The notes beneath the pieces are model-generated. The model did not search any database, had not been told where the DNA came from, and was given only the letters and a program-made list of their open reading frames with translations. Below are positions 48,356 through 56,586 of a stretch of DNA of 56,586 bases, piece by piece. Origin of the DNA: JANLQX01 sp031368095 (lineage in GTDB: Bacteria; Actinomycetota; Acidimicrobiia; Acidimicrobiales; JANYDT01); the NCBI GenBank assembly GCA_031368095.1, contig JANLQX010000312.1, forward strand, positions 1 through 56,586. Reading direction: 5' to 3'. Numbering within the stretch: position 1 is the stretch's first letter; the number at the start of each line of letters is the position of its first letter. A program made the translations under genes and the position numbers.

Positions 48356-51097
48356 ATGGAACGGCGAATTTCTTCTCGAGCTCTCATTGGCATCGGCGCA
48401 CTCATCAGCGCACTTACGATCGTTCAGCAACCAGTCTCGGCGCAACCGGCCGAGCCGCTCGCCTCTCGGTCAGCGTCGAGTGTGCCCTTCGACGTGAAGA
48501 TCGACGGTGGTCCAACGTCGCTCAACACTGAGCAATCGGCGGTATTCATCTTCATCGCAACCGCCGGTCAAACCTTCTCCGTCAACGCCAACCGACCGTG
48601 GAGTGGTGAGGATCCGTTGGGTCGGGGCTTCGGCGATAGCGACGTGATCACGGCCACGAGCAGCGGCCGCTACCTACTCTTCCTCGACGCCGCGGCCACG
48701 GCACCGGCCACGGTCACGCTGACCACCGTGAGCCCGAGCCCGATCATCATCACGGTGAACCCGGGTAACCCGATGACGTTTCGATCGTCGGAACTTCGCG
48801 ACCAGCAGGGGCGGGTCCGCCTCAAGGCCGGTCAGCGGTACCGGCTCAGTGTCCCCAAGGGACAGACCGACGCCACGTTCTGCGCCGGTGACTGGTCGGG
48901 TCCGGCGATCACTTCGTACGGGTGCGTGAGTGGATCAACAAGAGACGAAGCTGATCCATTCGTGGCCTTCATCGCCAACGATTCGACCGACGCCGTTGTC
49001 ACCGCCAACCTGGACAGCACCCGAGGCCCGCTCACGGCGACAGCCACCATTAGCGAAGCGCCGAACGACGAGATCCTCGACGTCTCCAAGGACCCCATCG
49101 TGCAGCGCGCTCCGTTACCCGGCCAGTCGCTCGTCGTGCCGTTCTGGGGGACGCCCGCGGAACGAGCGGTGGTGTCGTCGCCGGTCGAAGCGAACGTGGC
49201 GCCGTGGGGGCAGCCGTGGATCGACCGTGAGGTCATCGGCACCGACCGCGTAAAGGTGGCCGCCACTCCCGTGGTCTTCAAGCCCACGTTCGCACCGTTC
49301 GTGTCATGGACCGGACCAACCGCCCCGAACTCCGCACCCAATACCCAGCGCTTCGGTGTGTATCGGGGCGAGGACAACGCCGTCGCCGTGACGACCGATG
49401 GCAAAGAAGTGACCGTTCGAAATAGTCCGTGGTTTGCGTCAATCGCCTCGATGCAGCTCGAACCCGGGGCGCGTTACGCGCTGCAGATCATCGGGAACAA
49501 TGTGCGTCCGCTGTCGCTGGCGTTACGTGATCCGAGTGGCAAGTTCTCGTCGAACCTCAGTCCGTGGCAGTGGACGGCCGACGGTCCCGATCAACGGGCC
49601 CTCACCACCTTCACCGCCGACCGGGCCGGGGGCTGGGCGTTGGAGATGCGTCCGTCGGGAAATCGCGTCCACGACCTGCGGGTGTCCATCACCCGAATCG
49701 GTGGGGGCGGCGGCTTCGAGGGCGTCGTCGATGTCGACGATGTGCTCACCGTCGGCGAAAAGACCGATGTGCAGCTCGGCCCCAACGAGTTCGCCCGATT
49801 CACCGTCAAACTCACCGTGCCCACGGCGCAACTCATCCAGCCCGACGTCCTCCGCTACCGCAACACCACGTTCCAGCCGACGGCCGCCGATCTCAGTCTG
49901 TGGGACAGCCGCGGTCGGCTCGTCTGGGCGAACAATCGCAACCTCGAAGAAGAGGTCCTGTCGGGACGTCTCGGCAAGGAGCCCCAGCTCGAAGAGAAGT
50001 TCGCCACCGTGGCATCGGCCGATGCGTACACGCTGATCGTTGACCCGCATACGGATATCTCCGGTCGCTTTCGCATCTCCGTTACCTCGAGTCCGGTGAA
50101 GTCCGACGTCGCCCTCGGCAACGGCCCCGTACCGCTCGTCCCCGGTGGCACGCTCACCGGCGTGGTTGAAGTGCGCACGCCGACCAAGTACCGCCTGACC
50201 GGGGCCAAGGCGTGCATCACCGCAACGTCGACGGCCGACTGGGCCATCTCGTCGACGGGTGCGGTCCCGGCGCCGGCGCCGGCCGCCAGTGTCGAGCCGG
50301 TGGTGCCGACGACCGCCCCACCGGCCGTACAGGCCACACCTGCCCCGGCGGCGGTTGCTGCGGCCGGTGGACGCTGCGTCGAGAACGGTCGGACCATCGC
50401 TCTTCCCGTCGGTGTTCACCGCTTCACGTTCACCGAGCCGCTGACGAAGCCGGCCACCTTCGCCGCCCTTCCCGACGGCGCCGCAGCGGACCAACTCCGG
50501 ACGATCAACGCCGCCGTCGGCTCAACGGTGAGTGTCCCGGCCGATTCCCGCGGGAGCGCCATCGCCGTCAATCTGCCCGACGCCGGAGGTCGGTATCTCG
50601 TGCTCGGCTCCGACGGTGCGTTCGTGTCCGCCACCCTTGAGCACGCCGACGGCAGCCGCACCCTCGCCTCCGGGCTGTTTGTTACGAGAGCGGCCGGCCC
50701 GCAACGCCTGTTGTTCGGTCCAACCCCGCAACCGTTCACGGTGACGGTGGTTCGGGCCCCGGCCGAGGTCGCCACCGGCAGCTTGGCGGTGGGCGCCCGG
50801 CAACGTGTCTTCTCCATCGCCAGCGGTCAACGGCTGGAGCTCGCCGTAACCGTTTCTCGGCGACCCGGCGTCCGTCTCGAAATCGTCCCGACCACCGATG
50901 CGGCGGGCCGGGCGACGGGATCAGCGCAACTGTTGTACGTCGAGAACACCAAGCGTCAACGCTTCGAGATCGACGGTGACCGCCTGCTGATCGCGCCGGG
51001 TCAGTACCGCTTCGTCTTCGAGGGCTTCGGCAAAGTCCGCGTCACCCTCGCCCAGCTCCGGGCCACCGACGCCAAGCTCGTCATCATCGACGGCTGA
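48356..51097 (+). CDS. Large secreted protein, 913 residues
   Basis: The signal peptide (RRISSRALIGIGALISALTI, cleavage near VSAQPAEP) is followed by a long beta-strand-rich ectodomain with repeated ~100-residue segments resembling bacterial pre-peptidase/jelly-roll folds (TAGQTFSVNANRPWS; SGRYLLFLDAAATAPATVTL; GRYLVLGSDGAFVSATLEHA). A Pro/Ala/Thr linker near 640-675 (APAPAASVEPVV, TTAPPAVQATPAPAA) splits it. Few Cys. No catalytic motif or membrane anchor at the C-terminus, which ends LVIIDG. Function unknown; an extracellular or cell-surface matrix protein is the simplest reading. ATG 48356 is supported by TACACT 6 nt upstream. Confidence 0.75.
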   Translation: MERRISSRALIGIGALISALTIVQQPVSAQPAEPLASRSASSVPFDVKIDGGPTSLNTEQSAVFIFIATAGQTFSVNANRPWSGEDPLGRGFGDSDVITATSSGRYLLFLDAAATAPATVTLTTVSPSPIIITVNPGNPMTFRSSELRDQQGRVRLKAGQRYRLSVPKGQTDATFCAGDWSGPAITSYGCVSGSTRDEADPFVAFIANDSTDAVVTANLDSTRGPLTATATISEAPNDEILDVSKDPIVQRAPLPGQSLVVPFWGTPAERAVVSSPVEANVAPWGQPWIDREVIGTDRVKVAATPVVFKPTFAPFVSWTGPTAPNSAPNTQRFGVYRGEDNAVAVTTDGKEVTVRNSPWFASIASMQLEPGARYALQIIGNNVRPLSLALRDPSGKFSSNLSPWQWTADGPDQRALTTFTADRAGGWALEMRPSGNRVHDLRVSITRIGGGGGFEGVVDVDDVLTVGEKTDVQLGPNEFARFTVKLTVPTAQLIQPDVLRYRNTTFQPTAADLSLWDSRGRLVWANNRNLEEEVLSGRLGKEPQLEEKFATVASADAYTLIVDPHTDISGRFRISVTSSPVKSDVALGNGPVPLVPGGTLTGVVEVRTPTKYRLTGAKACITATSTADWAISSTGAVPAPAPAASVEPVVPTTAPPAVQATPAPAAVAAAGGRCVENGRTIALPVGVHRFTFTEPLTKPATFAALPDGAAADQLRTINAAVGSTVSVPADSRGSAIAVNLPDAGGRYLVLGSDGAFVSATLEHADGSRTLASGLFVTRAAGPQRLLFGPTPQPFTVTVVRAPAEVATGSLAVGARQRVFSIASGQRLELAVTVSRRPGVRLEIVPTTDAAGRATGSAQLLYVENTKRQRFEIDGDRLLIAPGQYRFVFEGFGKVRVTLAQLRATDAKLVIIDG

Positions 51098-51171
51098 GCG
51101 ACAAGGGCGCCGACGCGTCCCCAACCGCCAGCCCTACCCCAACCGCCAGCCCAAGTGTGGAATGTGGGGGT

Positions 51172-51612
51172 TTACGGAACCGCCGACCAGCTCTCGTCGA
51201 GGAATTCAAGCTGCACGCCGAGTTGCGCGTAGGTCCCAAGAGCTCGTCGGTCATTGGTGAGTAGCGGAAGCTTCGCCTCACGCGCCGTCATGGCCACGAG
51301 TCCGTCGTAGATCGATCCGCCGGCGACCTGAAGGTGGGACAACTCGCGTGAGAAGGCCCGCTGCGCGCGCTCATCGGGAAAGACGGTGGCAGGAAAGTTC
51401 CGTTCCAAGAGTGCGGTGACCTCATGAACCGGGCGCCGTTGCGGGGCCGGTAGCCGAGACAGCACCGAGAACGTCTCGAACCAGGCGTGGCCGGCGAGGC
51501 CCACTTGGCGAGTGCCCACGGCGACAAAAGCGGCCTCGTGGTTGGCGTGATCAGCGAGGCACAGAGCAACGGCGCAACTGCTGTCGAGAAGGACGGTTCC
51601 AGCCTTCGCCAC
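51172..51612 (-). CDS. VapC-type PIN-domain ribonuclease toxin
   Basis: A 146-residue PIN domain with the acidic metal site D10 (TVLLDSSCAVAL), E46 (AWFETFSVL), D103 (SIYDGLVAMTA) and D121 (LLTNDRRALG). VapC toxins cleave tRNA or rRNA when free of their antitoxin. Partner VapB lies 5 nt upstream on the same strand, the usual antitoxin-first order. The catalytic set looks complete, so the toxin is probably active. The spacer 51098-51171 holds short repeats of CCCCAACCGCCAGCC. Confidence 0.88.
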   Translation of the reverse strand: MAKAGTVLLDSSCAVALCLADHANHEAAFVAVGTRQVGLAGHAWFETFSVLSRLPAPQRRPVHEVTALLERNFPATVFPDERAQRAFSRELSHLQVAGGSIYDGLVAMTAREAKLPLLTNDRRALGTYAQLGVQLEFLDESWSAVP

Positions 51613-51617
51613 GAGGG

Positions 51618-51854
51618 CTACCGCTGTCCGTCACGGCGCAGTCGATCGACCATTTCGTCGTCGATCGGCTCGCCGGTGGCAGGTACAACGAGGAAACGTC
51701 CGCGAGACACGAGCCCGGAACCAGGCGACGCCTCGATGTGAACGCCGGTCCCATCGAGCTCCACCCGGAGGGCGACGCCCGGAACCAAACCGGCTTGCTC
51801 TCGAATCGCCTTCGGGATGACGATTCGCCCGGCGGCATCGATAGTCGTGTGCAT
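51618..51854 (-). CDS. VapB-type AbrB-fold antitoxin
   Basis: A 78-residue protein from ATG 51854: swapped-hairpin AbrB/MazE domain MHTTIDAAGRIVIPKAIREQ with GLVPGVALRVELDG, then a C-terminal tail (PIDDEMVDRLRRDGQR) that would wrap the toxin. It binds its own promoter and neutralises VapC. The frame start at 51881 adds nine residues that do not fit the domain. The gene precedes vapC by 5 nt. Confidence 0.88.
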   Translation of the reverse strand: MHTTIDAAGRIVIPKAIREQAGLVPGVALRVELDGTGVHIEASPGSGLVSRGRFLVVPATGEPIDDEMVDRLRRDGQR

Positions 51855-51967
51855 GCCACCAAAATACCACCGCCATGGCATCCGGCTACCAGGTCACGGG
51901 CCGGCACCAGCCAAGTCCTTAGCGAGCTCGACCGCAGTTGATCGGGGCAGCCTGCGACAATGGCGGT

Positions 51968-53731
51968 GTGCTCGCGTATCGCCCTCCGCTGTCGGACCTC
52001 CGCTTCAGTCTCGACCTCGTGGCCCCGAAGCTGCATGAGCTGCCGGGGTTCGACCACGCCGATCCGTCGACCGTCGACGAACTGCTGGCCGAGTTCGGCA
52101 GGCTCTGCACGTCGGTCATCGCTCCGACCAACGAAGTCGGTGACCGCCAAGGTCTGATCGTTGATGCGGCCACTTCGACCATCACCACGCCCGACGGTTT
52201 CAAGGAGGCGTACAAGGCCTACGTGACTGGCGGATGGGGGGCCGTGGCGGCCGATGCGGCCTATGGCGGAGGCGGGTTTCCGCACACCATCGGGTTGGCT
52301 ATTTCGGAGATGCTGGAGTCGTCGAACATGGCCTTTGCGCTGTGCCCGATGCTCACCCAGGGGTCGATCGACGCGCTCGGCCACTGGGGTTCGGAGTCTC
52401 AGAAGGAGCGCTACCTCGGGCGACTGGTGTCCGGGGAGTGGACCGGAACGATGAATCTCAGCGAGCCCGACGCCGGATCCGATGTTGGCGCCCTGCGGAC
52501 CAAGGCCGTGCTCGCCGACGATGGCACATGGCGAATCAGCGGTCAGAAGATCTACATCACGTGGGGCGAGCACGACTTGGCCGACAACATCGTGCACTTA
52601 GTACTTGCTCGCGTCGACGGTTCCCCCGCCGGGACCAAAGGCATTTCGTGTTTCATCGTGCCGAAGTTCATCGTTGGTATCGATGGCGCACTGGGCGCAC
52701 GTAACGATGTCAGAGTCGTGTCGACGGAGCACAAGATGGGAATCCATGCGTCGCCCACTTGCGTGCTGGCGTTCGGCGACAGCGGCGATGGTGCCGTGGC
52801 CGAGTTGATCGGCGAGGTCAACGACGGCATGCGAGTGATGTTCACCATGATGAACACGGCGCGCTTAGCAGTTGGGCAACAGGGTCCGGCCATCAGTGAG
52901 CGGGCCCACCAGCTGGCGGCCGCGCATGCACTCTCCCGGGTGCAGAGCCGAGTCGTCGGGTCCACCGATCCTGCGGCCACCATCGCCGGTCACCCTGATG
53001 TGCGCCGAATGCTCTTTACTATGCGCTCCTACACCGAGGCGCAGCGGCACCTCGTGTTCGTCAATGCCAACGCCATCGACGAATCACGCGCGCTTACCGA
53101 TCCGATCGCCCGCGCCCGCGCCGCCGAGCGAGCCGATCTCCTCACGCCACTGTCCAAAGCGTGGTGCACGGACCTGGGCAACGAAGTGGCATCGATCGGA
53201 GTGCAAGTGTTCGGCGGAATGGGATTCTGCGAAGACACCGGGGCATCGCAGCTCTACCGTGACATTCGCATCGCGGCAATCTACGAAGGCACCAACGGCA
53301 TCCAGGCCCTCGACCTCATCGGCCGCAAACTTGGCATGCGAGATGGCGCCGTCGTCGTCGAACTTCTCCACGAGATTCGTACGTGCGCCGATGGTCTCCC
53401 ACCGCTCCTTGCTCGTGCGCTCCGGGAAGCCGCCGACGTGGCGGAAAGTTCGTCGGCGTGGGTGCGGTCCACCATGTCCACCTCGCCACGCGATGCCATG
53501 GCCGGGGCCACCCCGTACCTACGCCTCCTGGCGACGACCGTCGGCGGGTGGCTCATGGCCCGCCAGTATCTGGCCGCCACCGGATCCGACCCTGTCGCCA
53601 CCGGACGCCGGGCCACAGCCGAGTTCTTCCTCACCCAGCTCCTGCCGCCCGCCGTGTCGCTCGGCGTCCAGGTCACCGCCGGCGTCAGCGTCTTCGATGC
53701 GGTCGCCGACGTGGCGTTGGCGAGTAGCTAA
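51968..53731 (+). CDS. Acyl-CoA dehydrogenase
   Basis: A 587-residue FAD enzyme oxidising acyl-CoA to trans-2-enoyl-CoA, of the long FadE5-like group with a C-terminal extension. Family blocks: GTMNLSEPDAGSDVGALRTK (FAD/substrate loop), WRISGQKIYITWGEHDLADN, EHKMGIHASPTCVLAFGDSG, QVFGGMGFCEDTGASQLYRD and the catalytic-Glu region IAAIYEGTNGIQALDLIGRK. The GTG start at 51968 gives LAYRPPLSDLRFSLD, the usual N-terminus of this group. It converges on a glycosyltransferase with a 4-nt overlap of stops. It supports the fatty-acid-degrading character of the region. Confidence 0.93.
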   Translation: MLAYRPPLSDLRFSLDLVAPKLHELPGFDHADPSTVDELLAEFGRLCTSVIAPTNEVGDRQGLIVDAATSTITTPDGFKEAYKAYVTGGWGAVAADAAYGGGGFPHTIGLAISEMLESSNMAFALCPMLTQGSIDALGHWGSESQKERYLGRLVSGEWTGTMNLSEPDAGSDVGALRTKAVLADDGTWRISGQKIYITWGEHDLADNIVHLVLARVDGSPAGTKGISCFIVPKFIVGIDGALGARNDVRVVSTEHKMGIHASPTCVLAFGDSGDGAVAELIGEVNDGMRVMFTMMNTARLAVGQQGPAISERAHQLAAAHALSRVQSRVVGSTDPAATIAGHPDVRRMLFTMRSYTEAQRHLVFVNANAIDESRALTDPIARARAAERADLLTPLSKAWCTDLGNEVASIGVQVFGGMGFCEDTGASQLYRDIRIAAIYEGTNGIQALDLIGRKLGMRDGAVVVELLHEIRTCADGLPPLLARALREAADVAESSSAWVRSTMSTSPRDAMAGATPYLRLLATTVGGWLMARQYLAATGSDPVATGRRATAEFFLTQLLPPAVSLGVQVTAGVSVFDAVADVALASS

Positions 53732-54807
53732 GCCGACCGTGCGATGCGGTACACGGTGTCGTAGCCGTCGGTCATTGCCTCGGCGGTGAATCGTTCCCGC
53801 CATGTCTTTCGTGCTGCGGCGCCGAGACGCACCCGAAGTTCGTCGTCCTGAAGAGTTTCGAGCGCGGCAACCACGTCGGGAACTGAAAGCGCACATACGA
53901 TTCCGTTGTGTTGGTGTTCAATCGCATCCACTACGCCGGGTAGGTGGTTCGTGAGAACAGGCAGGCGCTGGCGCATGGCTTCGATGACCGACAGCGGAAG
54001 ACCCTCGTAGTCGGACAGCAATACGGCGACGTGAGCGGCGCCCAGGTACGGAGCCGGCTCGGTCACTCCAACGAAACGAACTCGGTCACCCAGCGGCACC
54101 GCTCGATGTTCCAGTTCCCTACGCAACAGGCCGTCGCCCACGAATGTCACAGCGACGTCGGACCGACGGCTCACCGCTTCCAACAGAACGTCGGGTCGCT
54201 TCGGCGATGAGAGGCGGGCCACCATGACCAGTTCAAGGCAGGGCGAGCCCACCGGTCGGACAGGCTCAGCTTCGGCCTCGTGCCCGACCCCGTTGTGAAC
54301 AAGATGCAGACGACTCTCCGGCACAATCCGGAGCCGCCGAGCGAGGCGGAGCTCGGCGTTCGAAACACACACCACGTGAGCGTTCGTTCGACCGGCCGCC
54401 CACTCGCCACCAAAGGACACGAGGCGCTGCGTGGTAGCTGCACCCCGTTGGAAGGGCCAACCGTGGGCCGTGTAGACAACCGCAGTATCGAGTGTCCTTG
54501 CAGCGACGCGCCCGACCAGACCGCCTTTGGAGGAGTGGGTGTGGACTACGTCGGGCGAAAGCATTCGCAGACGCTCCCGAATGCTGCGCACGGCGCGGAA
54601 ATCCCCAGCCGGGGCGAGCGCATGCACCAGCGACGGATCGAGAACAACATCGATTCCTGCCGTTCGAAGTTCGCCGGCGACGGGACCGAGCAACCCAGTA
54701 ATCACCGAGACCTCGTGCCCCCGTCGGCGCTGCTCGAGAGCGAGCTCGCGCACTACGGTCTGGGCTCCGCCGTAGTCACACTTGGTAATGACGTGAACGA
54801 TCCGCAC
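53728..54807 (-). CDS. GT4-family glycosyltransferase
   Basis: A 359-residue GT-B enzyme: N-terminal IVHVITKCDYGGAQTVVREL, THSSKGGLVGRVAARTL and the C-domain ARLSSPKRPDVLLEAV followed by LSDYEGLPLSVIEAMRQRLP with the conserved EGLPLSxIEA nucleotide-sugar motif. It probably adds a sugar to a lipid-linked oligosaccharide. The start lies 6 nt after the sugar-transferase stop at 54814, so the two are in one operon. Substrate cannot be told. Its 3' end overlaps the acyl-CoA dehydrogenase gene by 4 nt. Confidence 0.9.
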   Translation of the reverse strand: MRIVHVITKCDYGGAQTVVRELALEQRRRGHEVSVITGLLGPVAGELRTAGIDVVLDPSLVHALAPAGDFRAVRSIRERLRMLSPDVVHTHSSKGGLVGRVAARTLDTAVVYTAHGWPFQRGAATTQRLVSFGGEWAAGRTNAHVVCVSNAELRLARRLRIVPESRLHLVHNGVGHEAEAEPVRPVGSPCLELVMVARLSSPKRPDVLLEAVSRRSDVAVTFVGDGLLRRELEHRAVPLGDRVRFVGVTEPAPYLGAAHVAVLLSDYEGLPLSVIEAMRQRLPVLTNHLPGVVDAIEHQHNGIVCALSVPDVVAALETLQDDELRVRLGAAARKTWRERFTAEAMTDGYDTVYRIARSA

Positions 54808-54813
54808 CGGCCG

Positions 54814-56148
54814 TTACCGACCTTGGCGACGAAGCACCGAGCGGATCGTGCGGCTCAGAATCCGAAGGTCAAGCGTGAGCGATTGGCGGGAGATGTAGTA
54901 GAGGTCGTACTGCAGCTTCTCCATGGCCGCAGCTTCTGTGGCGGCGTAGCGGTACTTGACCTGCGCCCAACCGGTGAGCCCGGGTGTCACGAGATGGCGA
55001 AGGTCATAGGCGGGCTCCTTGGCCCGCAGCTCTTCCACATAATGAGGCTGTTCGGGCCGCGGGCCGACGATCGACAGCTCCCCCCGAAGAATCGAAAACG
55101 CTTGCGGAAGCTCATCGACGTGCGTCCGCCGCAGGACCCGGCCGAACGGCGTGATCCTTGGGTCGTCGAGATCAGTCCAAGCGAGATTTGCCGCAGAGTC
55201 TGCAGATTCGGGACGCATCGTTCGAAACTTCACGATCGTGAAGACCGCACCGTTTCGTCCGACCCTCGGCTGACGGTAGAGGAGCGGTCCCCGGTTGGCT
55301 AGGGCGTTTCCGACGAGAACGAAGGGAACGCTAAGCCCACAGATGAATGCGGCTAGCACTGCCCCGACAGTGTCTAAGGCACGTTTGGTGTGACGGTACG
55401 TCGGGTTCAGCCGATCGCGCACGTCGAACAGCAGCGCCATCCGCGAAAGCTCAGCAACTGGGAGTTTTCCAAAATGCTCCGCATAAAAGTCAGTAAGCGT
55501 ACTGATGGTGAGGCCCTCGCCGTGGAGTAAAGCGGCGGCACGGTAGACGTCATCGTTGCGAGCAGCTGACTCGCTCAGCACGACCAGGGTTGCCTCGCAA
55601 TCGCGCGCCGCCTGCACAACTTCGTCGACTCGTCCGGAGTCGGTGGTGACCATGTCGGCGAGCGAGAAAGCCACCTCCGGAACCGGAAACGAGGTCGATG
55701 CATCGACCGTCAAGATCCCCGCGTCCTCCGGCGACAAGACCGCGAGGACGCGATCTCGACGGCGCTGGTGGCGACGCCCAAGAACGCTAAAGATGCCGAG
55801 TGCAAACGTGAAGATCGGCAGCACACCGGCGGCGAAGAGAATTACCCACCGCGGCAACAACCGGGGAAACACCGTCTGGACCAGCAACCAAGATCCGGTC
55901 GCCACCGCCGACGCCAGTAGGGCGGCGGCAAAGGCCGGCTGCACATCGTCGACCTCGTCCGGTAGCCCCGCAGTGTGAGCGGCAAGCCAATGCAGGAATG
56001 CCAGCCCGAGGTACGCAGCAACGCTGTTCTGCGTGCCAAACGCGTAGGGCCGGTCACCAAGGCGCGAATGCACGAACCCGAGCGCGACAACGAGGCTGAC
56101 GATCCCCGGAAGGAAAACGAAGTGAAGAACGCGTCGCACGGCATCCAT
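54814..56148 (-). CDS. Polyprenyl-phosphate sugar-1-phosphate transferase
   Basis: A 444-residue membrane protein starting polysaccharide or glycan assembly on undecaprenyl phosphate. Four N-terminal helices (VLHFVFLPGIVSLVVALGFV; GLAFLHWLAAHTAGL; FAAALLASAVATGSWLLV; VILFAAGVLPIFTFALGI), a Rossmann-like soluble part, one further helix (TVGAVLAAFICGLSVPFVLV), and the catalytic bacterial sugar-transferase domain: KFRTMRPESA, RRTHVDELPQAFSILRGELS, VGPRPEQP and VTPGLTGWAQVKYRY. ATG 56148 is used; ATG 56214 and 56244 are in-frame alternatives. It is followed by the GT4 gene and divergent from a GT2 gene. Confidence 0.9.
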   Translation of the reverse strand: MDAVRRVLHFVFLPGIVSLVVALGFVHSRLGDRPYAFGTQNSVAAYLGLAFLHWLAAHTAGLPDEVDDVQPAFAAALLASAVATGSWLLVQTVFPRLLPRWVILFAAGVLPIFTFALGIFSVLGRRHQRRRDRVLAVLSPEDAGILTVDASTSFPVPEVAFSLADMVTTDSGRVDEVVQAARDCEATLVVLSESAARNDDVYRAAALLHGEGLTISTLTDFYAEHFGKLPVAELSRMALLFDVRDRLNPTYRHTKRALDTVGAVLAAFICGLSVPFVLVGNALANRGPLLYRQPRVGRNGAVFTIVKFRTMRPESADSAANLAWTDLDDPRITPFGRVLRRTHVDELPQAFSILRGELSIVGPRPEQPHYVEELRAKEPAYDLRHLVTPGLTGWAQVKYRYAATEAAAMEKLQYDLYYISRQSLTLDLRILSRTIRSVLRRQGR

Positions 56149-56319
56149 AGCGTTGTCGAAATTTTGGGCGGCTGAGGTACCGCTCCGCGGCAAGCCCAGG
56201 GACGACCACCACATTTTCCCGTTCGGACCGTGCCTGCACGCCAAAGCAACGCCTCAGGACTTCGGTCAGGACGCTAAGCCTGCCCGTTCTCCGAGGAGTG
56301 CCGTTTACAGTGTTCGACT

Positions 56320-56586
56320 GTGGTGAATCTTCAGCCGTCTCCGTGTCTATCCGTTGTTGTGCCGATGTTCAACGAGGAACGGACTGTCGAAGCGCTGCTC
56401 ACAAGGGTCCTGGCATCAGAATGGGTAGGCGAGGTGATCGTTGTCGATGATCGTTCGACTGACGCGTCAAGTTCGATCGTGCGGAAGGCAGCAGAACACG
56501 ACTCGAGAATTCAATTTCTCAGCCACACAACAAATCAAGGGAAAGGAGCTGCGCTACGGACCGGTTTTGCAACCGCGTCTCTGCCC
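56320..56586 (+). CDS. GT2-family glycosyltransferase, 3' end cut by window edge
   Basis: An 89-codon partial frame from GTG 56320 (GTG 56323 is alternative): LSVVVPMFNEERTVEALLTR, VGEVIVVDDRSTDASSSIVR and the NQGKGAALRTGF block, the N-terminal GT-A domain of dolichol-phosphate-mannose-synthase-like transferases with the DD of the nucleotide site. TACAGT (56306-56311), 8 nt upstream, may be its -10. It probably belongs to the same polysaccharide locus. Confidence 0.88.
   Translation, partial: MVNLQPSPCLSVVVPMFNEERTVEALLTRVLASEWVGEVIVVDDRSTDASSSIVRKAAEHDSRIQFLSHTTNQGKGAALRTGFATASLP

Noticed and set aside
1..56586. tRNA, rRNA, insertion sequences, integrases or phage genes
   Set aside because: I looked for tRNA T-loop sequences, transposase-like ORFs and terminal inverted repeats and saw none; base composition also looks even by eye.

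Overview
This is a 56.6 kb, gene-dense, GC-rich stretch of an actinobacterial chromosome. The actinobacterial signs are a mycothiol glycosyltransferase (MshA), a luciferase-like (possibly F420-dependent) oxidoreductase, an AfsR/SARP-type ATPase regulator, a DevR/DosR-type two-component system, an RsiG-like anti-sigma factor and many apparently leaderless genes (TANNNT-like hexamers 6-8 nt before the start codon). The gene mix, rich in beta-oxidation genes and unusual domain fusions, suggests an Acidimicrobiia-like lineage. That placement is inference; no rRNA or tRNA gene was seen.

Layout. 0-6 kb: proC (partial), a YbjN-type protein, mshA, an XRE regulator, an RsiG-like protein, a MoaD-like protein, a histidine phosphatase, a YgjP-type metalloprotease and Nei. 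6-11.3 kb: N-carbamoylputrescine amidase, then a head-to-head pair of citrate-synthase paralogues, one with CBS domains and one with a DNA-binding domain, and a flavin disulfide-reductase-like enzyme. 11.4-28.4 kb: an island built around a DevR/DosR-like response regulator and a PAS-PAS-GAF-HisKA_3 kinase. It holds a GNAT/NDP-forming acyl-CoA synthetase fusion, BON/DUF2267 protein, phosphoketolase, HDAC-type deacetylase, a degenerate stand-alone HisKA_3 fragment, PPOX flavoprotein, carbamate kinase, two Usp proteins and a cupredoxin-multicopper oxidase with a coupled membrane protein. Palindromes resembling the mycobacterial DosR box lie upstream of most of these genes. I read this as a hypoxia or dormancy regulon whose metabolic members favour substrate-level phosphorylation.

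28.5-37 kb: lon, a small basic protein, a strong terminator, then a minus-strand run of a PEP-mobile-domain protein, an MFS transporter, purA and purB. 37-46.5 kb: a 1194-residue SARP/AAA regulator, a thiolase/enoyl-CoA hydratase/thiolase set interrupted by a repeat-rich 368 bp spacer, a luciferase-like oxidoreductase and a D-2-hydroxyacid dehydrogenase. 46.5-56.6 kb: a chorismate mutase-VOC fusion, two divergently transcribed secreted proteins, a VapBC pair, an acyl-CoA dehydrogenase, and the edge of a polysaccharide cluster (GT4, polyprenyl-phosphate sugar transferase, truncated GT2).

The most interesting system is the DosR-like island. The regulator's DNA-recognition helix closely resembles DosR as I recall it, its own upstream region carries a perfect GGGACCATGGTCCC palindrome, and several predicted operators sit about 42.5-46.5 bp before leaderless-type start codons.
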